64,000 nucleotides of DNA from Acidobacteriaceae bacterium KBS 83 (GTDB lineage Bacteria > Acidobacteriota > Terriglobia > Terriglobales > Acidobacteriaceae). The stretch covers positions 372,001 through 436,000 of the forward strand of contig KB906733.1 of NCBI GenBank assembly GCA_000381585.1, written 5' to 3'. Shown in pieces: positions 16,304 to 25,721 of the stretch (position 1 is the first letter of the stretch; each line of letters opens with the position of its first letter). Under the pieces are notes generated by a model. The model was not told where the DNA came from. It did no database searches and worked only from the letters and a program-made list of their open reading frames with translations. The position numbers and the translations under genes were made by a program.

Positions 16304-18700
16304 ATGGCAGACGACATGATGGTTCTGGATCCCGAGGCACAGCAGGAGAAGCAACCCAAAGTGGGTGAGACAAAGACCGCGAGCGTGCTGTTCGGGATTC
16401 CGCAGCTTGGTTTGACGCATGTGGACCGGCAGGTGCCGGTGGATGAGCCACCGCCGCTGCCTGAGAACTCCGCGCTGAAATATGTGGGCCATCCGACGGT
16501 GCGCTACGACGGCGTGCAGAAGGTGAGCGGGCGCGGCAAGTACACGGCGGATGTGCACCTGCCGGGCATGCTGTATGCCTACATGCTGGGCGCCGACGTG
16601 CCGCATGGCCGCATCCTCTCGGTGGATACTTCGGCGGCCGAGCGCTATCCGGGGGTAAAGGCCGTGTATGTGATCGAACACGATTACGGAGGCATCGCGG
16701 AGCTGCGCGATCCGAAGGCGGAGACGCCCTCGCGATATCCGGTCGTGCGGTATGCAGGCCAGCCGATTGCAGCGGTGGCGGCGACCTCGCAGGCAGTTGC
16801 GGAAGACGCCGCGAAGCTGATCCAGGTGAAGTATGATCCGATGCCGTTCGTGGTGGAACGCGGCGATGCCCGGCAGGCTGATGCGCCGCTCGTCTTTCCG
16901 GGTCCGGCGGATGCGGCGGGGAGCGCCGGCGGCGGGGGTGGCCCGAAGGACGTGCCGCAGACGGGCAACGTGCATGGCCCGGAGAAGAAGACAAAGGGCG
17001 ATCCCGAGGCCGGCTTCAAGGAAGCGGACGTCATCGTCGAGGGTGAGTACTTCACCCAGGTTCAGACGCACTCGGCTCTGGAGACGCATGGCGTGGTCGC
17101 GGACTGGAAGCCGGATGAGCTTACGATCTATGCCTCCACACAGGGCACGGCGAGCGTGCGCGACGAGTTCGCCGAGGTGTTCAAGCTGCCGAAGAGCAAG
17201 GTGCGGGTGATTACGGAGTTTATGGGCGGCGGCTTCGGCGCGAAGTTTGGCGCCGGCAATGAGGGCGTGGTGGCTGCGAACCTGTCGCGCAAAGCGGGCG
17301 CGCCGGTGCGGCTGATGCTCGACCGGCGCCAGGAGCATATCGTTTCCAACCGGCCCGACTCTCACCAGAAGCTGCGGATCGGAGCCAAACGCGACGGAAC
17401 GCTGACGGCAATTGAGCTGATTAGCTATGGCACTGCGGGAGTTGGTACGGGAGCGGGGACGGCGGGACCTGCGACGAATCTCTACAAGTGCGCCAACATA
17501 CGCACGGAAGAGAATGACGTCTTCGTCAATGCAGGACCGGGCGCGGCGTTCCGTGCGCCTGGACACCCACAAGGGTGTTTCGCATTTGAGCAGACGATTG
17601 ATGATCTTGCCGTGAAGCTGAATATGGATCCGCTCGATCTACGGGAGAAGATCGACGAGAGCCCGGCGCGCAAAGTGGAGCGACAGATCATCCGGGAGAA
17701 GACGAATTGGCGTGACCGCAAGGCTGCCGGTGCAGATACCGGCCCGGTGAAGCGCGGAATGGGCATAGCGCAGTCGGTGTGGTATCGCTTCGTCGATATG
17801 GACTCATCCTGCGAAGTGCGCGTCGCGAAGGATGGGTCCGTCGAGGTGCTTTCCGCAGTGCAAGACATCGGTGGTGGGACTAAGACGATTCTTGCGCAGG
17901 TTGTGGCGGAGGAGTTCGGCATCCCACCGCACAATGTCCAGGTGCGGGTGGGAGATACGCGCTATCCGATAGGGCCGAACTCCGGCGGCAGCGTGACTGC
18001 GGGATCGATCACGCCGGCGATCCGAAACACTGCGTGGCAGGCGAAGCAGAAATTCCTGCAGGCCGTAGCGGCACCACTCGGCACAACTGCTGACAATCTC
18101 GAACTACGCGACGGCAATGTGGCGTGGAAAGACGGTTCGCGATCCGTATCGCTGCGCAGCGCCGCAGCGAAGATGCCGACGAGCGAGATTTCGGCGCGCA
18201 CCACTCGCGTTCCCGACTACGAGAAGGCGAAGCTGACATACGGCGGCGTCGATTACGTGGAGCTGGCGGTTGATACAGAGACCGGCCGCGTGCACCTTGA
18301 AAAGGTGTTCGGCGTGCATGACTGCGGGCGGCCTATCAATCCGACCGGGGTTATCAGCCAAGTTCACGGTGGCATTCTGCAGGGCATTTCTTATGCTCTG
18401 TTCGAGCAGAGAGTGATGGACCGGCAGAAGGGTTACATGCTGAACGCGAACCTGGAGAGCTACAAGATCGTTGGCGCGCGCGAGGTGCCTGAGATAGAGG
18501 TTGAACTGATCGAGAACTATATCGGCCAGAGCTCGACCGACGCTGCCGGGATTGGAGAGTCGGCTGGCATTATCACGCTAGCCGCGGCTATAGGCAATGC
18601 GTTTTATAACGCGACGGGCGTGCGGATGCGCTCGATCCCGATGACTCCTTCCAACGTGCTGGCGGCGCTGGGCAAGACGTCAGGAGAGATGACTGTATGA
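16304..18700 (+). CDS. paoC: PaoC-like molybdopterin catalytic subunit of aldehyde oxidoreductase
   Basis: 798 residues, with an acidic N-terminal extension of about 60 residues before the usual KYVGHPTVRYDGVQKVSGRGKYTAD start. Cofactor motifs include GGGFGAKFGAG, FRAPGHPQGCFAFEQ and the catalytic Glu in DAAGIGESAG. The family oxidises aldehydes or N-heterocycles using molybdopterin (in PaoC, the cytosine dinucleotide form). It begins one base after the small-subunit stop and overlaps the FAD gene by 4 nt. It has no signal of its own; it is presumably exported with the Tat-bearing subunit after folding. No PaoD-like chaperone gene is visible here. Confidence 0.92.
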   Translation: MADDMMVLDPEAQQEKQPKVGETKTASVLFGIPQLGLTHVDRQVPVDEPPPLPENSALKYVGHPTVRYDGVQKVSGRGKYTADVHLPGMLYAYMLGADVPHGRILSVDTSAAERYPGVKAVYVIEHDYGGIAELRDPKAETPSRYPVVRYAGQPIAAVAATSQAVAEDAAKLIQVKYDPMPFVVERGDARQADAPLVFPGPADAAGSAGGGGGPKDVPQTGNVHGPEKKTKGDPEAGFKEADVIVEGEYFTQVQTHSALETHGVVADWKPDELTIYASTQGTASVRDEFAEVFKLPKSKVRVITEFMGGGFGAKFGAGNEGVVAANLSRKAGAPVRLMLDRRQEHIVSNRPDSHQKLRIGAKRDGTLTAIELISYGTAGVGTGAGTAGPATNLYKCANIRTEENDVFVNAGPGAAFRAPGHPQGCFAFEQTIDDLAVKLNMDPLDLREKIDESPARKVERQIIREKTNWRDRKAAGADTGPVKRGMGIAQSVWYRFVDMDSSCEVRVAKDGSVEVLSAVQDIGGGTKTILAQVVAEEFGIPPHNVQVRVGDTRYPIGPNSGGSVTAGSITPAIRNTAWQAKQKFLQAVAAPLGTTADNLELRDGNVAWKDGSRSVSLRSAAAKMPTSEISARTTRVPDYEKAKLTYGGVDYVELAVDTETGRVHLEKVFGVHDCGRPINPTGVISQVHGGILQGISYALFEQRVMDRQKGYMLNANLESYKIVGAREVPEIEVELIENYIGQSSTDAAGIGESAGIITLAAAIGNAFYNATGVRMRSIPMTPSNVLAALGKTSGEMTV

Positions 18701-19698
18701 ACCGCTTTACTTTCGTCGACTGCGCAACTGTGGATGAAGCCCTCTCGCAGATGAAGGGCGATGCTGTGGTAAAGGCGGGCGGGATTGACCTGCTGGACCT
18801 GATGAAGGACGGGATTGTCTCCCCGCCGAAGCTCGTCAGCATTCTGAACGTGCGGTCACTGCACAGCATTGGATTGACCGATCGCGGCCTGGAGCTTGGG
18901 CCGCTGACGACGCTCAGTGAAATAGCGGAGCATCCGGAGATACAGCAGCGCTATGCGGGGCTGTCGGATGCGGCAGGGCATGCGGCTACGCCTCAGGTGC
19001 GCAACATGGCGACCCTTGGCGGCAACCTGATGCAGCGGCCACGGTGCTGGTATTTTCGATCGACCGATTTCGATTGCCGGAAGAAGGGCAGCTCGGACGA
19101 GTGCCATGCGCTGCAAGGCGAGAATCAGTATCACGCGATCGTGAACAACAAATCCTGCGCGATGGTGCATCCTTCCTCCACCGCGGTGCCATTGCTTGCA
19201 ATGGATGCGGAGGTGGAGCTGACATCGAAGGCCGGCAAGCGCACGGTGGCGATGCGCGATTTTTATGTCGCGCCGGAAGTGGACCTGCAGCGGGAGACCG
19301 CGGTGAAGCCGGGTGAGTTGATCACGGCGATACGCGTGCCTTCGCCTGCAGCAGGGACGCGGTCGGCGTATCAGAAGTATGGCGAGAAAGAGAGCTTCGA
19401 CTGGCCCATTGCGGATGCGGGCGTGGTCCTTGAGATGGACGGCAGAACATGCCGGAAGGCGGCCATCGTACTTGGAGTGGCGGCCCCGACGCCGATCCAT
19501 GCAACGGATGCAGAAGCAGCATTGCGCGGCAAGGTGATCGATGAGCGGACAGCGCGCGAAGCTGGAAAGCTTGCGGTGGCCAACGCGACTCCGCTCTCAC
19601 AGAACGGATACAAAGTGCAGCTCTTCCAGACCGCGGTCTACCGCACGATTCTGCTGGCTGCAGGCCAGATGGGTCGCGACCCCAGCGCTGTCGGATAG
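18697..19698 (+). CDS. paoB: PaoB-like FAD subunit of aldehyde oxidoreductase
   Basis: 333 residues. ATG overlaps the previous stop (ATGA). FAD-binding motifs TVDEALSQ, VKAGGIDLLDLMKDG and TPQVRNMATLGGNLMQ are present. Downstream of the last motif are several Cys (RPRCWYFRSTDFDCRKKG, DECHALQG, NKSCAM), the insertion that holds an extra [4Fe-4S] cluster in PaoB and 4-hydroxybenzoyl-CoA reductase-like subunits. This supports a PaoABC-type heterotrimer. The electron acceptor is unknown. Confidence 0.9.
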   Translation: MNRFTFVDCATVDEALSQMKGDAVVKAGGIDLLDLMKDGIVSPPKLVSILNVRSLHSIGLTDRGLELGPLTTLSEIAEHPEIQQRYAGLSDAAGHAATPQVRNMATLGGNLMQRPRCWYFRSTDFDCRKKGSSDECHALQGENQYHAIVNNKSCAMVHPSSTAVPLLAMDAEVELTSKAGKRTVAMRDFYVAPEVDLQRETAVKPGELITAIRVPSPAAGTRSAYQKYGEKESFDWPIADAGVVLEMDGRTCRKAAIVLGVAAPTPIHATDAEAALRGKVIDERTAREAGKLAVANATPLSQNGYKVQLFQTAVYRTILLAAGQMGRDPSAVG

Positions 19699-19721
19699 GA
19701 GAGGACGGGATAGGAGAAATT

Positions 19722-19940
19722 ATGGCGGAATTGATAGAGCAGACGAAGTGCAGATGCCTCCGCAGCAAGTCCTCGTACGCGGCGTTCGGCGCGTACAGCA
19801 AGGATCATGAGGCGCTGATGGGCACGACCAGCACCTTTTGGTGTTTGAAGACGATGAGCAAGGCGGGCCCGGACGATCATTATGTTCACGCGTCTGTATG
19901 CAACCAGAGCAGGCGCTGCTGGGAAGCGGCAGACGAGTAA
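19722..19940 (+). CDS. small Cys-rich protein after aldehyde oxidoreductase genes
   Basis: 72 residues. A good ribosome site (AGGAG, 5 nt before ATG) and 23-nt spacing from the FAD gene suggest it is the fourth operon member. It has five Cys (CRC near residue 10, FWCLK, SVCNQ, RRCWE) and no signal peptide or membrane segment. I do not recognise the family. It may bind metal or serve assembly of the molybdoenzyme; that is only inferred from position. Confidence 0.6.
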   Translation: MAELIEQTKCRCLRSKSSYAAFGAYSKDHEALMGTTSTFWCLKTMSKAGPDDHYVHASVCNQSRRCWEAADE

Positions 19941-20360
19941 GACTCCCGGCCGGCTCTGACGTGTGCGCGAAGCTGGTCGGTCGAGGACGACATACCGGTG
20001 CGCTTGTATTTACGGCTCAGCAAAGGAATCACGACGCATCGCCAAGCGTTTTCGGGTTTTGACCGCTTTCTTCGGAGACACAAGCCTTACGTGCCTCCTT
20101 TCAGCCTGGACGATCCGGTGAGTGGCGGCCCTAGAGGATGTCCCGGCTTTCATCGTTTGTAGTTATCCATTCTTTATACAGACCGATTCTGAGTCGGGGC
20201 ACCGGAAAAACCTTGCAAGGCCCGAGAATGATCGCTTACGATCCTGGCCTTCCCAATAACTCCCCGTTATTGGATGACTCCCTTGGCCGTTCCTATCTTG
20301 TGGGCAAGCATGTTCAGTGAGTGAACTGGGCCACGCATCTAGAGATATCTGGAGGTGGAT
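19941..20360. other. 420-nt gap with one small hairpin
   Basis: Between the small Cys-rich gene and a metallopeptidase gene. A perfect 8-bp hairpin (CCAATAAC / GTTATTGG, 20253-20273) with a 5-nt loop is the only structure I can point to. No convincing gene. Confidence 0.45.
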
Positions 20361-21215
20361 ATGGAACAGCCCCATATCTGTTTTGATCGAATCATTCCCG
20401 CAAAATATCAGGCCGGGAAAACGTCAGCCCATCGAAATGCGCTTTCGGCATTTGAAACAGCCGTGCGCGAGCGGTCGGCCAGCCTCCCTAACCCACCGGC
20501 AAAAGATGCACCCTTTCATGAGCATCTTCACGCCGTTGAAAGCCAACATGAGTTGAGTGCCACCGACCCGATTGAAATCGCAAGGATGGCAGTGATTAAT
20601 GCGAAGAAGTGGGATAACGGCAAGCATCTTCGCTGCAAGTTTCTCGATGGCGACGATTTCCAGCGGAAGACGGTGCAAGAGAAAGCAACAGAGTGGCTGA
20701 AGTATGCCAATGTCAGTTTCGAATTCGTCAAAGATGGCGATGCCGAAATACGCATTTCATTCCAGGCCGATCCGGGATCATGGTCGGCTGTGGGTCAGGA
20801 CTGCCTGAATGCCGATTATTTCAAGAAGGACGAGCCTACGATGAATTTCGGCTGGCTCCGCGATGATACCGACGATGAAGAGTACACGAGAGTCGTGGTA
20901 CATGAATTTGGCCATGCCCTGGGTTGCATTCACGAGCATCAAAGCCCGAAAGAGCATCTGAAGTGGAATAAAGCTGCGGTTTATGCAGCCTTCTCCGGGC
21001 CGCCGAACAATTGGTCGAAAGACGATATCGATCACAATATCCTAGAGAAGTATTCTCCGCACGGCATCAGCACAACACTGTTTGACCGGAAGTCGATCAT
21101 GCTGTACCAGTTCGATGCGTCATTGTTCACAGATCATAAAGGGACGCCGTTGAATACGGATCTGTCAACGAAGGACAAGCACATGATCAAGAGGATGTAT
21201 CCGAAAAGCGCTTAA
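20361..21215 (+). CDS. astacin/M12-like zinc metallopeptidase, no signal peptide
   Basis: 284 residues. The ATG at 20361 follows GGAGG by 5 nt; a GTG two codons earlier is less well placed. The zinc site HEFGHALGCIHEHQSP fits HExxHxxGxxHE, the astacin/metzincin pattern, and SIMLYQFD provides the Met-turn (SxMxY). Residues before the zinc site (CKFLDGDDFQRKTVQEKATEW) resemble the metzincin N-terminal subdomain. The first 100 residues are unrelated to known pro-domains, and there is no signal peptide, odd for a family that is usually secreted. Substrate unknown. Confidence 0.82.
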   Translation: MEQPHICFDRIIPAKYQAGKTSAHRNALSAFETAVRERSASLPNPPAKDAPFHEHLHAVESQHELSATDPIEIARMAVINAKKWDNGKHLRCKFLDGDDFQRKTVQEKATEWLKYANVSFEFVKDGDAEIRISFQADPGSWSAVGQDCLNADYFKKDEPTMNFGWLRDDTDDEEYTRVVVHEFGHALGCIHEHQSPKEHLKWNKAAVYAAFSGPPNNWSKDDIDHNILEKYSPHGISTTLFDRKSIMLYQFDASLFTDHKGTPLNTDLSTKDKHMIKRMYPKSA

Positions 21216-21286
21216 TGTTTAGATATTTATTTCGGATTCGAGACACTAGAACGTTTTCACTGTTGCTTTCCTACAGCTAATTATCC

Positions 21287-21325
21287 CGAAGCGTGGCTCT
21301 TCCATGGCGAGGAAGCCACGCTTCG
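21287..21325. terminator. 12-bp hairpin between convergent genes
   Basis: CGAAGCGTGGCT and AGCCACGCTTCG pair perfectly around a 15-nt loop, 70 nt after the metallopeptidase stop; AATTT follows on that strand. Likely its terminator, possibly bidirectional. Confidence 0.5.
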
Positions 21326-21383
21326 AATTTGCACTCTTGTTAGTGAAAAAGACTCTAAGAAAGCCACGTTGTAGGGTGGCGCT

Positions 21384-23564
21384 TCATACTCTGCCGCGCA
21401 GGACGACTACCGAGGCGGCGGGTAAGTCGAATTCTTTGTCAGCAGGAATTTGCTTCCGCACAATGGGGCCGTCCGGATCGGCGCTTCCTCCGTGATAGAT
21501 CTTCTCTGTTTTGTCGCTAGCTTGAGGAAGGTGTGCGTTGAAATCGCGCTGCGGCGGGTTCCAGTGATATTGAGCTCGCCCAAAGACGGATTCTTCCAGA
21601 GGGCCGCCGAACTGAGCGGATGAACCTGTGCCCGTGAACTCAATGTGAATGCGGTGGCTATTCTCCTGGTCCTTATTGATGAGCATGACGGCCCACTGCC
21701 CATCTGGTCGTTTGACTGCATAGGCAGTGACGAGCGTATGTCCGGCGCCGTCGGTTATATCGGAGGCGGCAGGGAATAGCTGATTGACGCCGTCGGCCTG
21801 CAGCCATTCGTGATTGATTAATTGGCTGACGAAGAACTGCGCCAGCGGCTGTTTGACGGAGTAATCGGGATTGACGGAGAACATGCCGAAGGTGCCGGCG
21901 GAGTCGTTGCAACCGTGTTCCCATTGCAACGGCAGGTAGTGGAAGTAGTAGACGCCGCTTCCACCGCTGCTGAGGAAAGATCCGATGTAATCCGCGAGCC
22001 AGAGTCCGCCGAAGATGTCCTCATAGGTTTCGCTGGTTGAGGAAGAGAGATTGGATTCGGTGATGAAGAAGGGTATGGAGGCCGGGAGGCCGTCGGCGTG
22101 CCATACGTCGATGATGTGGTGGATGAGTTCAGCCTCGTCATAGAGGCTGGCCCAGGTGATGCGACAGGGCTCGTAGGGGTAATGCTCGAAGGAGAAGAAC
22201 TGCAGGTCCTGCATGCGGGAGTGCTGACGCAGATAGACAAGAAAGCGCGCAAGCCACGAGGTGCGGCCCTGCGCGTCGGGCCAGACGTCGATGTCTTCAT
22301 TGACGCCTTCAAACGACGGGCCACCGAGCTTGAGGTTTGGATCGACGCGGCGTAACGCTGTCGCGAACTGCAGATACAGCGCGCCATAATCCTCGGGCTG
22401 CATGTACTGGCCGTCAGCTTCTTCACCTATCTCGATGTAAGAGATGGGGTACTTGTGATTTTCGAGGTAACGAATTTCGGCCGCGGCATTGTCCGGCGTT
22501 TCATAGAGCAGAGCGACGGGCATCATGGCGGGCAGACCACGCGTGACTCCACTTTGGAAGAAGAGGTCGAAGCCAACCTGCGCTTCCTGCGCGTTTACTG
22601 AGCTATCGGGAGTATGCCAGGGATCAATGGATGAGCAGAAGGTTGCGGTCTGCTCCTGGTCCGCCGTGTGGCGCAAGAGATCGTGGAAGACGCCATCTTT
22701 TGAAGTGACGCCGAGATAGAGCTCCTTGATGGCGTAGCCAACGCAATTTCGAGGATCGGCGGAGCCGTGGGTATCGCAGGTATTCGAAGACTTGGTCATC
22801 CAGATGCGGAGAAAGCGGAGCCGCACCGGAAGATCAGAGAGCGTATGAACCGCTACGCCGCCGTGTCCTCCAGCGATGACGCCTTGCGGCAGTGTGACCC
22901 ATGTGCCACGAGTGGGGAGGTGCACAGGATCGAGGCCGGTCCAGTACTGGAGGACGTAGTCGGAGGCGAAGGGTTCGGCCCAGGAGATCTTGAGGGTGTC
23001 GACGAGCTCATCGCGTGAGAGATCGAGGATGACCCATTGCGGATGGAGCGCATCGTTGTCACCGGTGTAGCGGCTGGCGAGATAGGGATTGCTCTTCCAG
23101 TAGGTGCTCTCGTCTCCGTCAGTGATGCGGGAGAAGCCAATGTTGCCGGTGCCGTCATTGCGGGTGACACCGCGATGCGGCAGTGCGTAACCGAAGGAGT
23201 GGCGAATGAAGCCAGTGGACGTGGTTGAGCCGGTGAAGTAGCCCTTGCCGGAGCGGTCGCTCCACGTACCTTCGGGATTCCAGTGCCAGGCTTCCACGGC
23301 GAGATCGGTGTTCTGCCGGTAGGTGACGGGTTGCCATCCGGAGTCAAGGACCGGCTGAAGGGCTTCCTTCGTCAAGTCGTGATCGATGGCTTCCACTTGT
23401 ATGCGGTCGACTCCGGCGCCGACTGAGTCACGCGGATTGATGGCGTTGGCTGGCTTTGTCGTGTCGATACGGACGGTCTGGGCGAGGAGAGGCGATACGC
23501 AGAAGAGGAAAAACCCGAGCGCACAAAAGGCCTTCCGGAATGAAAGACAAAGAATGATAGACAT
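21384..23564 (-). CDS. secreted discoidin-like plus glycoside-hydrolase-like (clan A type) protein
   Basis: 726 residues with a signal peptide (FCALGFFLFCVSPLLAQ). Residues about 130-310 look like an F5/8-type C (discoidin) carbohydrate-binding domain (ITDGDESTYWKSNPYL, WVILDLSRDELVDTLKISW). The region after residue 330 resembles a TIM-barrel glycosidase: IEIGEEADGQY (candidate acid/base Glu near 378), NLKLGGPSFEG, and FFITESNLS (candidate nucleophile Glu near 503). Clan A enzymes usually have Asn before the acid/base Glu; here it is Gly, so activity is not assured. It lies directly downstream of a LacI gene, suggesting sugar-dependent control. Confidence 0.65.
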   Translation of the reverse strand: MSIILCLSFRKAFCALGFFLFCVSPLLAQTVRIDTTKPANAINPRDSVGAGVDRIQVEAIDHDLTKEALQPVLDSGWQPVTYRQNTDLAVEAWHWNPEGTWSDRSGKGYFTGSTTSTGFIRHSFGYALPHRGVTRNDGTGNIGFSRITDGDESTYWKSNPYLASRYTGDNDALHPQWVILDLSRDELVDTLKISWAEPFASDYVLQYWTGLDPVHLPTRGTWVTLPQGVIAGGHGGVAVHTLSDLPVRLRFLRIWMTKSSNTCDTHGSADPRNCVGYAIKELYLGVTSKDGVFHDLLRHTADQEQTATFCSSIDPWHTPDSSVNAQEAQVGFDLFFQSGVTRGLPAMMPVALLYETPDNAAAEIRYLENHKYPISYIEIGEEADGQYMQPEDYGALYLQFATALRRVDPNLKLGGPSFEGVNEDIDVWPDAQGRTSWLARFLVYLRQHSRMQDLQFFSFEHYPYEPCRITWASLYDEAELIHHIIDVWHADGLPASIPFFITESNLSSSTSETYEDIFGGLWLADYIGSFLSSGGSGVYYFHYLPLQWEHGCNDSAGTFGMFSVNPDYSVKQPLAQFFVSQLINHEWLQADGVNQLFPAASDITDGAGHTLVTAYAVKRPDGQWAVMLINKDQENSHRIHIEFTGTGSSAQFGGPLEESVFGRAQYHWNPPQRDFNAHLPQASDKTEKIYHGGSADPDGPIVRKQIPADKEFDLPAASVVVLRGRV

Positions 23565-23666
23565 GAACTGCCACGGCCTCTTAGGACAGATCGAACCAGA
23601 ACGCGCTTATTGAATCGTTTGAATGAAGGAAAGTACGCCGCTGAGAACGGCATTGTCAAGTGGTGC

Positions 23667-24755
23667 TTAACCGGGAAGGGCCTGCGGAAACGCTTTTGTG
23701 GAGCCGCGAAGGACCAGGGATGGAGCCAGCGCGTGCGGACGGGTGGGCGGTTCGACCGGCTGGGGCGCTCCGCCCACTTCACCGAGAATCCAGTCTGCCG
23801 CCAACTGTCCCATGGCCTGCATGGGCTGACGAATGGTGGTCAGGTCGGGAGTGCTGAACCATGCGGGAGGAACGTCATCGAAGCCGATTACCGAGCAGTC
23901 CTCGGGGACACGGAGACCGGCGCGGTCGAGCGCCCGGACAGCCCCGAGCGCAGTGAGATCGTCGAAGGCGACGAGCGCCGTAAACTTCTCCCCGGACCTG
24001 AGCAGATCCTCGGTCTGGAACAGGCCGCCATCGAAGCCAGAGTTTGCGTCGATTGCTTCGGGCAACTGACGCACCAGTTGTGGCTCGATGCGAAGGCCGT
24101 TTTCGGAGGAGAAGCGCTGAATGCCCTTCCAGCGCCGATCACTATCCATGAGTTTTGCCGGGCCGCGGATGACGGCAATGCGGCGGTGACCCAGATCATA
24201 GAGGTGCTTGATCGCGAGATAGCCACCCTCCTCGTTATTCACGATGACCGAGCGGATGGCATCCCCTGAGAGATCGCGACCGACTACGATCGTCGGCAGC
24301 CTGCTGTTACGCAATTGTGCGAGCAGTCCTCCTTCTTCGAAGAGCCAATTCGCCACGACGATGAGCCCTTCGACGCGGCGCTCCATCAGCAGATCCAGGT
24401 ATCCGACGAGTTGCTTCCGGTCGTTATTCGCATCCATCATGATGGGTTGATAGCTGGTGGGGTCGAGAGACTTCTGGATACCGCGCAGAATCAGGGTGCA
24501 AAAGGGATCTGAGAGATCAAAGATCATGACCCCGATGGTGTGGCTGCGTCGGCGACGAAGTGAGCGGGCAAAGGCATCCGGCCGGTAGCCCAGGCTCTGT
24601 GCCGTTTTGCGGATGCGCTCTTTCGTCGTCGCCGCGATATGACGGGAGAGGGGCGCGTTGTTGAGCACAATCGAAACCGTAGACGGAGAGAATCCACTCT
24701 CTCGCGCGACGTCAACGAGGGTGACCGGCCTGGATTTTGTCTTACGCTGGGCCAT
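23667..24755 (-). CDS. LacI family transcriptional regulator
   Basis: 362 residues from ATG 24755; the frame extends 19 codons further, but the DNA-binding domain starts right after this Met (VTLVDVARESGFSPSTVSIVLNNAP). The hinge helix region is KTAQSLGYRPDAFARSLRRRRS and the rest is a periplasmic-binding-like sensor (IGVMIFDLSDPFC, VSVIGFDDVPPAWF). It probably controls the downstream secreted glycosidase-like gene 102 nt away in response to a sugar. Confidence 0.92.
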   Translation of the reverse strand: MAQRKTKSRPVTLVDVARESGFSPSTVSIVLNNAPLSRHIAATTKERIRKTAQSLGYRPDAFARSLRRRRSHTIGVMIFDLSDPFCTLILRGIQKSLDPTSYQPIMMDANNDRKQLVGYLDLLMERRVEGLIVVANWLFEEGGLLAQLRNSRLPTIVVGRDLSGDAIRSVIVNNEEGGYLAIKHLYDLGHRRIAVIRGPAKLMDSDRRWKGIQRFSSENGLRIEPQLVRQLPEAIDANSGFDGGLFQTEDLLRSGEKFTALVAFDDLTALGAVRALDRAGLRVPEDCSVIGFDDVPPAWFSTPDLTTIRQPMQAMGQLAADWILGEVGGAPQPVEPPTRPHALAPSLVLRGSTKAFPQALPG

Positions 24756-24881
24756 TGTGCCTGCTGACACTACGGAGTATGCATCATCGTGCATGTGCCG
24801 TCGCAAGCGCAAGCAGTAGACAGAACGAATCCCCAGGGTTTTCGGTCTGAACGCGATTTCCGGCGCACGGACCGAGGGAAA

Positions 24882-25721
24882 TCAGTGCTTCGCGCTTTCG
24901 GAAAGCGATTCCAGATAGGCGCGAAGAAGGTCGTCGATGGGCCAGCCCGCGTAGCTGTCATTCCATGTATCCATGGTTGCTCTGGCGTGACGGAAGGACT
25001 GGAAATCTGCCGATTGAGAGGGCTTGATCGCGGCGAGGAAGAGATCAATGCGTGGGGTGTTCAGCGGATCGGTGATGGTGATGTCGTAGAGGCCCGGTGC
25101 GGGCAGTGTGAGCTCAATCGATGGGGTTGTCTTCTCGAGCGGGAGGCGAAATTGTGGCGGATAGTCGCGGTTACGTGGACGGAGGTCGTAGGTGTAACGG
25201 CCGTTGGGAAGATCCGCGATAAGGCCAGCAACATGCACGCGAAGAGCACGGTCGAGTGCAGCCACGCTTTCCTGGCGTGCTGTCTGCGATGCATGCTCGG
25301 GGCGATGCTGGTTTGGATTCGTGCCGTGGCTGCGCGAGACGACAGTGCCGATGCGCGCGAGCATCTGCAGCGCGAATGGATCCGGCCGGTGGATGAGTGA
25401 AGGTACGCGGAAGCCGCGTGCGCAATCGACTGCGGTGAAGCACTCGTAGAGAATGCGTTGCCCGTCGGGCAGCAGGATAGTGATGGAGTGATCGCCGGCG
25501 GTCGCATCTGGCTGCAGAAGAGCTGCCGGCTCAATCGCATCGCCTGCGCGAACCGGAGCGCCTTCGCCACTAATCTGCCATTTGCCTTGTACGTGCCATG
25601 CGAGACCCGCGTTCACCGACCTGGCATGCAATACGGTAGCGCCTTGAAAGAGGAGCAAAGCGCAGACAAGAAATTTACAACAGTCGGGTGGCGTGCTAGT
25701 CAGTAGCCAGAAGGAGAACAT
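24882..25721 (-). CDS. secreted protein of unknown function
   Basis: 279 residues with a hydrophobic signal (FLVCALLLFQGATVLHA). The region WHVQGKWQISGEGAPVRAGDAI, then ITILLPDGQRILYECF and FRVPSL, suggests a small beta-rich domain; a second beta-rich segment ends in GLYDITITDP. I do not recognise a named family. It lies upstream of the LacI gene on the same strand with a 126-nt gap. Confidence 0.65.
   Translation of the reverse strand: MFSFWLLTSTPPDCCKFLVCALLLFQGATVLHARSVNAGLAWHVQGKWQISGEGAPVRAGDAIEPAALLQPDATAGDHSITILLPDGQRILYECFTAVDCARGFRVPSLIHRPDPFALQMLARIGTVVSRSHGTNPNQHRPEHASQTARQESVAALDRALRVHVAGLIADLPNGRYTYDLRPRNRDYPPQFRLPLEKTTPSIELTLPAPGLYDITITDPLNTPRIDLFLAAIKPSQSADFQSFRHARATMDTWNDSYAGWPIDDLLRAYLESLSESAKH

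Noticed and set aside
16118-17572. 484-codon open frame antisense to the aldehyde oxidoreductase catalytic gene
   Set aside because: High-GC shadow of a well-supported gene; the translation is Arg/His-rich, has no family resemblance and overlaps the paoC frame completely.
15650-19698. Operon considered as cytoplasmic xanthine dehydrogenase
   Set aside because: Tat leader on the Fe-S subunit and the extra Cys insertion in the FAD subunit fit PaoABC-type aldehyde oxidoreductase better.
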